A stretch of 64,000 nt of DNA, taken from contig NC_044014.1 of NCBI RefSeq assembly GCF_900496995.4, positions 14,782,501 to 14,846,500 of the forward strand, in the 5' to 3' direction. Position 1 is the first letter of the stretch. Every line of letters begins with the position of its first letter. This document shows positions 37,558-47,271 of this stretch, piece by piece. Under the pieces are notes generated by a model, which was not told where the DNA came from, did no database searches, and worked only from the letters and a program-made list of their open reading frames with translations. Source of the DNA: Aquila chrysaetos chrysaetos. Taxonomy: Eukaryota > Chordata > Aves > Accipitriformes > Accipitridae. The translations under genes and the position numbers were made by a program.

Positions 37558-38110
37558 TATTAACTTGTGCCTTACAATAGAAGAGGAAAGAGTGCAAGCA
37601 AAACGATTTGCTGGTTCCAGGAACTACTCTGGCACCACCGCGAGGGCAGTGAGGTCTTGTGATGATAACCTTGCCAGGGCACTGACACGCAACACACGCA
37701 CACGCGGAGTCTCCGGCTCTTGCAAAAGCGATCGCTGGCAATTTTAAGGCATTGAAGGAAACCTATGGTTGTAAATCCTATATCAAATTTGGCACACGTT
37801 GGAACAGTTAGAGCGGAGACGAGGATGCTTTGCAGGCTGGTGTTCGGGAGTCCTGCAGCTTCCCAGCGCTGGCTGGGGCATGATGCTAATGTGAGCGCGG
37901 GGTTTTCTTGTGACGACTGTGCAGCCAAACAAGGGGCCCTGCAGACCCTGACATTTCGGAGCCAGCGACACCAGAGAAGGCACTGTGCCTGCCGGTGTGG
38001 TGGTGCCTTCACCTCCGATGCACTGGTTCCTTGCCCTGCACCTGCTGCTAGCAAACCCCGCATGCCTGGCTGGACTAACACTGCTGAAAACCAGACAGAG
38101 TTGTCTGGAC

Positions 38111-38134
38111 AAAAAAAAAAAAAAAAAAAAAAAA
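38111..38134. repeat. Poly(A), 24 bases
   Basis: Uninterrupted A run, read as T within the inferred INA 3' UTR. Confidence 0.9.
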
Positions 38135-38706
38135 TAGATCGTTCCTTATAGTTTAAAACGTAAGTGGCTCATAGACCAGATGTCAGGTGTGGTTACAGTC
38201 CAGTATGGCTATTTCTGTGCTTCTGGGATTAAAAGTGGACGGCTACAGCTTGAGGAGCAGGGAAGAGTTTAGCTGTATGTGGATTTGGATAGTAGATGAA
38301 GGTGTGTAGCCTTGAAACTAGTTATAGTAAACACGTTGTCTCCCTTGCCCCCCCTCCCTGGAGAGCCAGCTGCGCAGCCGGCTCCCTCTCGCCCACCACG
38401 GGAGGAGGGAGGGAGGGAGGGATGGTGGGTGCTACGAGTCCACTGTGCCACCACAACAATGACCAACATGCATCTAGCTACCTGCCCGTGCCTCTTCCCC
38501 ATTTAAAAGGGAGCAATGTGCCAAGCTCGGCCTCCGCGTGGCGGGACCCGCGAGGAAGCCAGCCCCGGGTCAGTGTTCCCGGGGAGTTACGTGTTTCTAA
38601 GGGGGGCTTCCCGCGAGCCCAGCGTGGCTTTGTGCCTGGAGGGGCAATTTAAAGGCCGAGTGGAGACTGTTCCCTCCCAAATGCAAAATGGAGGGGGTCC
38701 TGACGG

Positions 38707-38980
38707 TTACATTTTTGCATTCGCAACAATTCCTTCATGCAGGTTTAATCTCCCTCTTTTCTTGGCAGAGGTTATGGTCCCCTCAATCATCTCAGCCCTG
38801 CTGCATGATATTTTAGAGGTCACTTTAATAACCTCTCCTTTCTCCTCCTCCTTGAAGGACAGAGTAGAGGAACTAAAGCCTCTTGGCTGGAAGGAGTAAG
38901 TAGGGTTGGGGAGGGGATTGAGCGCTGAAACGCCGACGCTTCCCATGCTGAAGAGGTTCTCCTCTCCCTCCAGCAGCTTC
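38707..38980 (-). CDS. INA: INA exon 3 (tail)
   Basis: Completes Arg360, then [20 protein letters not shown] and the INA-type NPLPNPTYS motif, a KEEEKGE patch, [12 protein letters not shown] and the C-terminus NAKM with TAA at 38709-38707. The acidic run is shorter than in mammals. Confidence 0.95.
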
Positions 38981-41900
38981 CTGCAAGCACATCACAAAGG
39001 AAGAAGTTAGTCTGAGGACATCTCACGTGAAACATCTGCAAAGCTTGAAGGTGCGCTGTGACCTGCAAGAAAGTCCGAGTACTCCAGGCCATCACCCCAG
39101 CCTGCAGTGAATGCTGGCTTAGGTCCCACTGCACGATGAGACTGATTCAAAATCATATACTTCGGTCAATCATTTTTGGACCACTTGCAATATGGGGTAC
39201 ATGAGACCAGCTCCCTCCAGAAACGCCAGGAAAATAAAACCCTGAAAGAGAGGGACTCTGCCTTTTGCATCTACTTTGACTTTGCAAGACAGACAAGTTT
39301 CCAACCCCAACAGTCCCCATTAGAAAACACTGCTTCTGTATGGCTGGGGGCATTCATGGCTGCTAGATTGAGGCATGACAGGGAGCCATGGCTGCTCCCC
39401 AGGCAGAAGCACGGCAGGTCCAGGCAGGGGAGATGAGCAACATGATGGTGTTGCTTCTTGAGTGTGCACTGATATTTTCCAGGCTCTTAAAATATCCCAG
39501 CCTGGTGGGGTCAGGAGATTGGGCTTGGGAAGTGGCCAGGCAGAGCAGGGTCAGAGCAGCCTTACCTGTAGGCAGCTATCTCGATATCAAGGGCCATCTT
39601 GACATTAAGCAGGTCTTGGTACTCCCTCAAGTGCCGAGCCATCTCGTTTTTGGTGTTTCGCAGGTCGTCCTCCAGCTGCCCAATGGTGTCCTGCAAAGGC
39701 AAGGGTGCTCAGGGCCATGTTTCAGAGCAGGGACCTCTCCCACAGCTTTTCTGCTCTGCCCATCGCAGAGACAGGGAAGCGGCAATGGGCAGTTGGTCCA
39801 TGATGGCACATCCCACCAGGAGCTTGGGACCAAGAAATCTCATGTTAACAGGGATGAAGCAGCATGCAGTGCACCAGCCATGGCTTGTGAGTGTGCATGG
39901 TGGTGGGTTTTAAATCTTGATAGATTTATATAGTTTCCCATCTGCAGCAGGGTCTGTGAGATGGGGGGGGCGCACAGTGGTGGAGCCCCCAGTCCCGTCG
40001 GGGACGAGGCAGGATGCTGCAGAGGGAAGGGAAGAGCTGCTGGGGAGGGAGAGGAAGTTTTGGGCTTAAACATCATCAAAGCAGGGGCAGTGGCTTAGCG
40101 GGACAAGCAAGAGCACCCAGCACTGCAGCAGCCCACGGCTGGAGCAGGTGCTTGGAGAAGGGCTGCAGTCTGCACTGGGACACGGGGCCGGGTGGTGGAA
40201 GGAGAGGTGGTGTTGCCAGGGTAGGAGGGAAGAGCTGGCGCCAGGAGGGGAAGTCTGATGCCTTCCCCAGAAAACGCCTCAGGGCCCCAGGGTGGGGGGG
40301 CTCTGAACGCAGGGATCTGGGGCAGTTACAGAGTCAGGGGCCTGCCCTGTAAGAGCCAGGGTGCTCAGATGGACAACGATGTCCTTCTAGCATCCTTCCC
40401 ATCAGCTTTGCCCTGCCATGGCTGCTACATCGAGTTCTACCTGCGATGTGGAAGAGTCCAAGGCCAGATATCCTGCTAACAAAGAGGACTAATCTTTTTT
40501 CTATTTTTTTTTGTCAGAAAACAAGTAGCCTGGTTTTCTCCCACATGCATCCAGGTATCTAAGCAGCAGCCCACTCCTATAGGGATCTTCCCAATCAGAT
40601 GGTTTCCCGCTGCCAGCTGCCCCACTATGCCACTGGAGGAGCATGATTTGGAGCAAGAATGAGTAAGCAGTTTGCATTTAAGTGACAGCGCAGCCCTGCC
40701 TGCAAAGCCCACCAATGGCCACTGCCAACATCTGCTCTCCCGCACCCCCCTCCCACAGCTGGGCCTTTGCAATTGCTTCCAGTTCCTCTGTTCCAGCAAA
40801 CGAGCTTTGTCCTGCCACGCCATCCCTATCCTGTCTCTGTCCTCATCCCCATCCTGTCCCTGTCCTCATTCCCATCTTGTCCCTTCCTTCGTGTCCTGCA
40901 TAACCTTCCTTGTGCACAGTGCAGAGACAGCCACGAGACGTGGAGCTGCCCAAGGAGCAGGGAGCTGCGCTGAGCCTGACACAGCGAGCCCACTCTGAGC
41001 CCCTTGGAGAAGCAGCGCCAGCCCATCCTGAATGCAGCACAAGGCATCTCACAGCCAAGTTAGCTGAACACATCCCACGCTGTGGGACATTTATGGGCTA
41101 TCCTTGGGGTCTCTGCCTGGTCCTGTGCTGCCCTGACCACCTCCCACAGCAAGAGAACTGCATGGAGCTGTGCCTCTGAGGTAGAACTGGGCAATGGGAG
41201 AGGGTTCAAGGAGACCATTGGGGCACCAACTGAAAAGCCCCAGGACGTGCATGGATGCCACTGCAGTACAGATTAAAATCTCTGCTCTGATGCAGCCAGA
41301 CTGCTGCTGCACCGAGCCATGACAGGAAGGAGAGATTCGGGGTGACCCTACCCCGGGACAGCCTCGCTCTTGCTGCTCTGACTCTCCGTGCCTTCAGCCC
41401 CCTTCCCTCTGCCTGCAGTCTGCATGAACAAAATGCTCTTTAAAAATGGGTTATCCTTGTTATTACCCTGTCTGTACCTCTCTTCCACACCCCAGCTCCA
41501 CCAGCTGGTTGAATGAAACCCCCTCCCCACATCACTGCAAACCTGTCCCCTAACAGAAAGCTCTCGCGTATTCGTTTGGATTTGACTGGATAGCCTACAA
41601 AGGCAAAGATATGCCCCTGCTTTAGCAGTCTATAGGAACATTTTAAAAGCTCAAACAATAGGAATATTCTTTTAAGACAGACTTCCATCCTCTTCCACTG
41701 GTTGCAGCCAGGGAAATTATTTACCCGCTACGCATGCATATTGCTGAAAAGACTCCTAAGTATTACCACAGTTAAAGCAGATCCTGAGGGTCGTGTAGGA
41801 AAATGCTGCTGTGCTGTCACTAAAGCAATTTCAATTATGGTGCTGTTTAATCCAGTTGCGTTATTTTTTTTTTTCCCTATTTGATAGGCTGTTCCTGGAA

Positions 41901-44264
41901 TCCCTCTTTTTACATGGCATGAAGACTATTTAAGAAGATTACTGTGTGTAATCCTTTCACCCACTACAGGAAATATTGTATATTGTCTGTTTCCACAATA
42001 TTTGTTGAAGACCACCTCAACTATTCAGGAAGATTACAAGCAGCTTGGAGCTGCAGTCATGAATTGTAGAGAGCCTTGCAAAATTCGGCCTTGAAAATGA
42101 CAAGGCATTACTTGGGTGTGAAATAACAACATCCTTCAGGTATGACGTAAGGCAGTTGTTTCACTATTTAGAAGGAAAGAGCCTGATTTAGAAACCACAG
42201 ATCATTTAATAGCCGTGTAATAGAACAATCTCAGGATTTATTTTATTATAAATCATGAACATATCCCTGTAGCAAGAAAATGTGGTAATACTGCAGTAAT
42301 GGCATAAGAGATATGGAGCGCTCAGTGTCTGCCCCATGTGAGTCTTCACACAGACATAAGAGATGCTGGGATCTGGCTGCAGATTCAGCCTTAACGTTTG
42401 CAGAGCTCCGATTTCTGCAGTGCAGGTGCCAAGAGCCAGGCCACAGGGCGAGGGGCCAAGCCTGGGCAGACGGCTTCGAGGAATTAGCCACAACGACGGG
42501 GAACGTGCGGGCAATTTTGGAGCTGACCCTTAAGGGACAGGGCAGGGACGGGGCGATGCCCCACACAGCGCTGCCGCGTGCAGGGACGTCCCCTGCGGAA
42601 AGGGGGTGTTGGAGGGAGTGTCGTGGCCCTGCCTGTCCCCCCGAAACCTGCCCTCTGGGGTCCTGCCTACGGATAAAGGCTGAAGCCAGCAGGCGATGCC
42701 CTGGTGAAGCAGGATCTGTTGTGCAGGGCAGAGAGGCCCTAAGCCAGGGCGGGAGGAAGGCTGCAGGGATGCCTGGTGCTGCGCAGTGCTGCGGGGGCAC
42801 TGCCCCTGCGTGGGTGGGCGCTGCACAAGGCAAGCGGGGGTTGGTGCTGTATAGTGCTGGAGCGGGGGGGTGTTGCATGCAGTGCAGCACAGCACGGGAT
42901 AGAGTGGGCGCCGGGTGCTGCACGGTGCGGGGTGGGGGGGACACACCGCATTGGGCCGAGGTGTCCAGCGCTACCCAGAACTGCGGGAGGGGCTGCTGCA
43001 GAGGATGGAGCTGCGCTGCGGGATTTTGCACGCAGTGGAGATGCTCGGGGCTGCCCAGCACCAGGGGAGGGGGAGCGCTGGGTCGGAGGCGCCGGTGCTG
43101 CGTGGCGGACAGGCGCTGGGTGCCGCACAGCGCAGGGGGGATTGCGTGGGATGAAGAGGCCCGGTGCCACGCGGTGCTGGGCGAGTGGGATGGAGCTGCC
43201 GAGCGCTGGGGCAAGACCGCACGGGAGGAGGATGCCGGGTGCCGCAGGGGCACCGCCAGCGCGGGGAGGGGACGGTTCCCGGGGACGGTTCCCGGCGCCG
43301 CCCGGCTCACCTGCAGGCCGGCGGCCTCGGCGCTGTGCCGCTCCTCCAGCTCCTGCAGCTGCCTCTCCAGGGACTGGTGGGCGCCGCGCAGGCTCTCCAT
43401 CTCGGCGAGGCGGGCCTGCAGCTGGCGGCGGCACTCGCCGGCCTCCCGGCGGCTGGCCCGGACGGCCTCCTGGCTGCGGGCCGCCCGCTCGTGGAGGCGG
43501 GCGCAGCGGGCGCGGTACCAGTCCTCGGCCGCCTGCAGGTTGCGGGCCGCCAGCGCCTCGTACTGGGCGCGCAGCTCCCGCAGCGCCGCCGCCAGGTCGG
43601 GACGCCCCGCCGGGCCGGGGGCCGGGGCCGGGGCCGCGGGCGCGGCGGCGCGGAGCGCGGCGCCCAGCTGGGCCAGCTGCTCGGCGTGGGCGCTGCGCAG
43701 CGCCGCCAGCTCCTCCCGCAGCGCCGCCGCCCGCCGCTCCAGGTCGGCGCGGGCGCGGGCGGCCCCCTCGGCCGCCTGCTGCCGGGAGCGCAGGGCCTGC
43801 TCCGCCTCGGCGCGGCCCCGCGCCTCCTCCTCGCAGCGCGCCCGCAGCCGCTGCGTCTCCTCGGCCAGGCGCGCCCGCTCCAGCGCCGCCTGCGCCCGCT
43901 CCCCGTGCGCCTCCTCCAGGCGGGCGCGCAGGGCGCGCAGCTCCCCGCCCAGCAGCTGGCCCAGCCGGCGCGGCTCGGCCGAGCGCTGCCGCAGCGCCGC
44001 CAGCTCGGCCGCCAGCGCCCGGTTCCGCTCCTCCAGCGCCCGCACCCGCTCGATGTAGCCGGCGAAGCGCTCGTTGAGGCCCTGCAGCTGCTCCTTCTCG
44101 CTGGCCCGCGCCCGCCGCGGCTCGGCGCTGCGCTCCCGCCCCGGGCGCGGAGCCGCGCCCGGGCGCGCCCGCCGGCCCGCCGCCCCCTCGGGCCGCCGCG
44201 GGGCCTCCGCGAAGAGGTGGCGGTAGGAGGCGGCCAGCGCCGCCGGCTCCGCGCTGTAGCTCAT
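38707..44264 (-). CDS. INA: INA, alpha-internexin (complete, 3 exons)
   Basis: INA is a type IV intermediate filament protein that co-assembles with neurofilament subunits in neuronal axons. Joining 44264-43311, 39690-39566 and 38980-38707 on the minus strand gives 450 codons plus TAA (human 499). Head 1-55. Coil 1A opens with the helix-initiation motif [20 protein letters not shown] (56-75). The rod continues through coil 1B, a Pro/Ala-rich linker (about 207-222) and coil 2, ending with the termination motif [19 protein letters not shown] (342-360) then KLLEGEE. The tail (about 368-450) contains [12 protein letters not shown] and a short Glu/Lys patch, as in known INA. The two-intron structure matches neurofilament-type genes. 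The ATG context (GCCGCCATGA) is good. Odd points: exon 1 has 59 Arg but one Lys, and the head is short and poor in Ser. Synteny between PCGF6 and NT5C2 supports INA over NEFL/NEFM. Confidence 0.93.
38981..39565 (-). other. INA: INA intron 2
   Basis: 585 bases, GT-AG (acceptor GTGCTTGCAG). No other feature recognised. Confidence 0.9.
39566..39690 (-). CDS. INA: INA exon 2 (end of coil 2)
   Basis: 125 bases encoding [20 protein letters not shown] (319-338) and the start of the helix-termination motif, up to AAY and two bases of Arg360. Acceptor CCTTTGCAG, donor AG|GTAAGG. Highly conserved among neurofilament-type proteins. Confidence 0.97.
40824..40880. repeat. Short C/T-rich tandem repeat, period about 24
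   Basis: About two and a half copies of a unit containing CATCCTGTCCCTGTCCTCAT. Confidence 0.75.
42775..43190. repeat. Decayed GC-rich tandem repeat, period about 70 bases
   Basis: GGTGCTG or GGTGCCA landmarks followed by G-rich runs recur at 42775, 42843, 42914, 43094 and 43163, with spacings of 68, 71, 180 and 69 bases. Units are strongly diverged, so this is a minisatellite-like relic inside INA intron 1. Confidence 0.55.
43311..44264 (-). CDS. INA: INA exon 1 (head, coil 1, linker L12, most of coil 2)
   Basis: 954 bases, 318 codons, ending ...[13 protein letters not shown] with donor CAG|GTGAGC, phase 0; the block ELEERHSAE is characteristic of INA. The exon is extremely GC-rich, and Ala, Arg, Glu and Leu dominate. 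Conserved rod signatures such as [20 protein letters not shown] (227-246) and [20 protein letters not shown] (247-266) secure the identity despite this bias. Confidence 0.95.
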
Positions 44265-44376
44265 GGCGGCCGAGCAGGACCGGCGGCGGCGGCGGCGCTT
44301 ATGTACGGCGGGGCGGGGCGCGGCGCGGTGCGGAGCGGGGCGCGGGGCGGGGCGCTCCGGCGGGGAGGGGGCGCGG

Positions 44377-44435
44377 GGCGGTGCGGTGCGGTGCGGTGCG
44401 CGGTGCGGTGCGCGGTGCGCGGTGCGGTGCGCGGA
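44377..44435. repeat. GGTGC/GCGGT pentanucleotide repeat
   Basis: Near-perfect tandem pentamers (plus-strand GCGGT units, some expanded to GCGCGGT) about 115-170 bases upstream of the INA ATG. Likely length-variable. Confidence 0.9.
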
Positions 44436-44468
44436 GCGTCCCCGAGGCCGCCGCGGTGAGAGGCGGCG

Positions 44469-44496
44469 GGAGCTGTCCGTGCGCCGCGGTGCTGAA
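44469..44496 (-). promoter_or_regulatory. INA: Widely spaced RE1/NRSE-like element
   Basis: On the minus strand TTCAGCACC (44496-44488) and GGACAGCTCC (44478-44469) match the left and right halves of the REST/NRSF site (canonical TTCAGCACCACGGACAGCGCC), with 9 bases between halves instead of 2. Expanded-spacing RE1 sites are known to bind REST. Position: about 205-232 bases upstream of the INA ATG. Binding is inferred. Confidence 0.6.
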
Positions 44497-44520
44497 GGGC
44501 CGTGGCGGCGGGCGGGGCAC

Positions 44521-44865
44521 GGTGCGGGACAGATGGACGTATGTGCGTAGGGATGGACGGACACAGGCACACGGACGCAGAAGGAGGACACAGACATACT
44601 CGGGCAGATGGACAAGGTCACACGCACACCCCAAAGAGACAGACGGACGCACGGGCACGCGAAAAGCGACAAGCGCATTCACAGTAAGGCGCACGCATGC
44701 ACACGCCGAGAGCCAGACAGACAAAGGGACAAGCAGACGTGCAGAGAGACACACAGATGCACGCGCAGATGCACAGGCAAGGAGAGGCAGAAACACGGAA
44801 GGAGGCAGGCAGAAACGGGCCAAAAAGGCAGGCAGACACACACGCACGCACACACATGTATCACC
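44521..44865. repeat. Degenerate CA/GACA-rich low-complexity tract
   Basis: About 345 bases dominated on the plus strand by interspersed CACA, GACA, ACGCAC and GGCAG words without a fixed unit. It lies just upstream of the INA promoter. Open frames here are low-complexity and not credible genes. Confidence 0.7.
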
Positions 44866-47241
44866 CCTGCTGGGGTGTCCCCACCGTGCTGTGCTCAGGG
44901 GAAACTGTTCTGTGCGCCTGTGCCTGGGGTGAAGGTGTCCCCGGGGATTGCTCCCAGCCCCTCTCCTCCAGTGGGAACTGGGGTGCCTACGGCAGCGTGG
45001 GGTCTCCACAGGATGGGGCAGCAGGCGGTTGGAGTGCAGGGAGGGTGCAGAGGGGGGGACGTGCCTGGAGGAGGGGGTGCCCAGGACAGAGACTCATCGC
45101 CGGTCCAGCCATGCTGCAGGGGACAGTCGGGGGAGGATTTTGCCTTTGGGTTGTTTGCCAGGAACTGAAAGTTTCTCTCCTGTCCACGCAAGCGGGCTGG
45201 GTCTTCCCGCTGGCAGGGGTTTGCTGGGAGTACCCAGGGCTGCAGAGCTGATGGGAAGGGGGATGCACACACCCCACCTCCAGGCCAAGCGCCCTGCCCG
45301 GGAACACGGCAGCCCAGGGCAGGACCTGCCAAGAGACCAGTGGGAAGTGTCTGATCTCTGGGAGCAGCAGCACAAAATGTAGCTGTGAGATGGAAAAACA
45401 GCTTAAAATAACTGTGATCCAGGTGTGAGGAATGCAGTGAAATGTGCAACACGATCCTGTCTCCTGCTGTATATCTCTGTGCCACTGAGCTCTGCACTGA
45501 TGCCCAGTTCCTCTACTCCGCTTGTCCCTGTTTCTCCTCACAGGTGACCAGGGGACAGCATGAGGGAGGTTCAGCAGATGAGCGGGAAGGACAAGCAAGC
45601 CAGGGCTGGCACTGGAGAGAGCAGTGACTTCCAAAAGAGCTGTCGCTGTTTCAAAGGGACCAGCCAAATGGGGAGAGATGGTGCTGGGATTCACATCTCC
45701 TTGGAATCAGAAGTTAATGATAACAGTGGCTACAGAGGAGGCCCTGCAAGCATGGAGGCAACCCTGGCTGGAGTCCACAGGAGCCCACGTCCCTGCAGCC
45801 GTGCTTAGAAGGGCATTGCCTGGGGCAGAAACCCCACAGGGAAAACATCCCTTTCACTTGGGAGCGAGGTGAGCCCAGCCCAAGGTGGAGCACTGCCCTG
45901 CTGCGGCAGCAGGCTGGTTCTAGATCTGCAGCCAGGGATTGGCGATAGGATCAACACACACATGTAGACACCCCGCCTTAGCCCCATATATCTGTCCCAT
46001 AGGGCATAGGAGGAATGGGGAGTGTCAGTCAGTGGAGACAAAGGAAAGACAAGTGGAGAAAAGGAAAGAGACAGGAGCTATGCAGACACTTGGGTGAGAG
46101 ACCTGGCTTGTGCCTTGATTTTCTAGGACTCAAATCTGCTCACAGGTAGTTTTCCTGGCAGGACTGTTTTTCTGAAGCCCATTTTAGGTCAGTGACAGTG
46201 AGGCTACAACACTTGGATTGTCCGAGTAGCTTAGGTTTTGGTGGCAGAGCAGGCTGGGCAGAGAGCCTCACCGCCGGCTGGGGACTGCCGGCCGTCCTGG
46301 CCCTCAGCGCGACGCCTGGCCCGGGCTGCCTGGCTCACACTGCTAATGCAGAAATCCTCTCCTTGGTCTGTTTTTTTTTTCAGGTCTTTCACATAGTCCT
46401 CACACACAAGTGCGTTTTACCACTTCCTTGACATTTTTTGCTTTGCATTACAATATCCTAAGTCAGGTTTCTGCTACTGGGAGTAACTGATCAGATGACT
46501 GAGAAGTTTCCAGCTCTGCTTAGTTATGTGTATGGCATTGTTTTGATGACTTTGCTCTGATGCTTATTACTGATGATAGAGGCTTCTGTGGTTCTCTTCT
46601 GTCTTGGAAAAGTGGAACGCAGCTTATCCTGGCCTCCTCACTTGTGCAGTTTTAGCACTGCCATACCTATGTAGTCTAACAGCGGAATTAGGAGTGTCAC
46701 GGTCTCCTCCAGCAGAAGAAATGCAAGGGTCTCTGCAGGGACTGCTGACATTCATGGTAAAGACCCTTTGCCTCCCAATGGGTTGAGGTGTTCTGGAGTC
46801 TTTCTACACAGAGGGAAGGAGCGTAACGACTGGGACCTCATAGCTGAATGAGCACAAGGAGTTGGAGTCAATAAATGATAAATAAACGATAGTAAGCGCT
46901 GCTGTCCTGCCGAACAAGCTGCTTCTTACCTAGGAGTAAAAGGTGGCCGAGACCTTGGGATTCCACCTCAGCATGAGCTGCCAGTTCTGGGGGTGCTCCT
47001 GTGTTCCACGCAGCTGCAGCAGGACACCCATCCCAGGTGGTTGACACCCAAATGCAATTCCCTTGTGAGTCCCTTGAGCCCCTGACCCAGCTCTCGGGGG
47101 CTGACTTGGCCAACAAACCTGGGAGCTGTACAGGCCTCCCAGTGCGAGTGAGAGCTGCAGTGTGGTCACATCCTGGAGAAGGAGCCATGTCCCAGCAGAC
47201 CAGAAGGAAGTCCTTGAAAGACCCAGACCCAAATCCCCCAA

Positions 47242-47271
47242 ATTCCATTCCATTCCATTCTATTCAATTCT
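47242..47271. repeat. ATTCC pentamer microsatellite
   Basis: Three perfect ATTCC units followed by ATTCT/ATTCA variants. Confidence 0.9.

Larger units (their letters stand above)
36378..38706 (-). other. INA: INA 3' UTR (extent inferred)
   Basis: Minus-strand sequence after the INA TAA. Candidate poly(A) signals read leftward are ATTAAA (37557-37552, about 1.15 kb from the stop) and AATAAA (36383-36378, about 2.3 kb). It includes a 24-base A run (38111-38134; T on the transcript strand) and a GGGA-repeat patch near 38402-38421. The true end is unknown. Confidence 0.45.
39691..43310 (-). other. INA: INA intron 1
   Basis: 3,620 bases. The first kilobase after the donor (down to about 42250) stays GC-rich and contains a decayed tandem repeat. 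The middle (about 41400-42250) is AT-rich and the rest intermediate. The exon 1 frame stays open for about 355 codons into the intron, which I regard as a by-product of base composition. Short tandem repeat at 40824-40880. No other gene seen. Confidence 0.85.
44265..44520 (-). promoter_or_regulatory. INA: INA promoter region
   Basis: Very GC-rich minus-strand upstream region with several GC-box (GGGCGG-type) strings between 44310 and 44375. A TATA-like TACATAAG lies at about 44306-44299, 35-42 bases before the ATG; if functional it would leave a very short 5' UTR. Upstream lie the GGTGC repeat (44377-44435) and the RE1-like element (44469-44496). Confidence 0.6.

Noticed and set aside
42313-44058. 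Long plus-strand frames (581, 433 and 431 codons) antisense to INA exon 1 and intron 1
   Set aside because: They are mirror frames created by extreme GC content, with Ser/Ala/Arg- or Pro/Gly-rich low complexity, and overlap an exon whose minus-strand reading is a clear intermediate filament rod.
47242-47271. CR1 LINE tail
   Set aside because: The unit is the pentamer ATTCC, not the octamer typical of CR1 ends, and no CR1 body precedes it.
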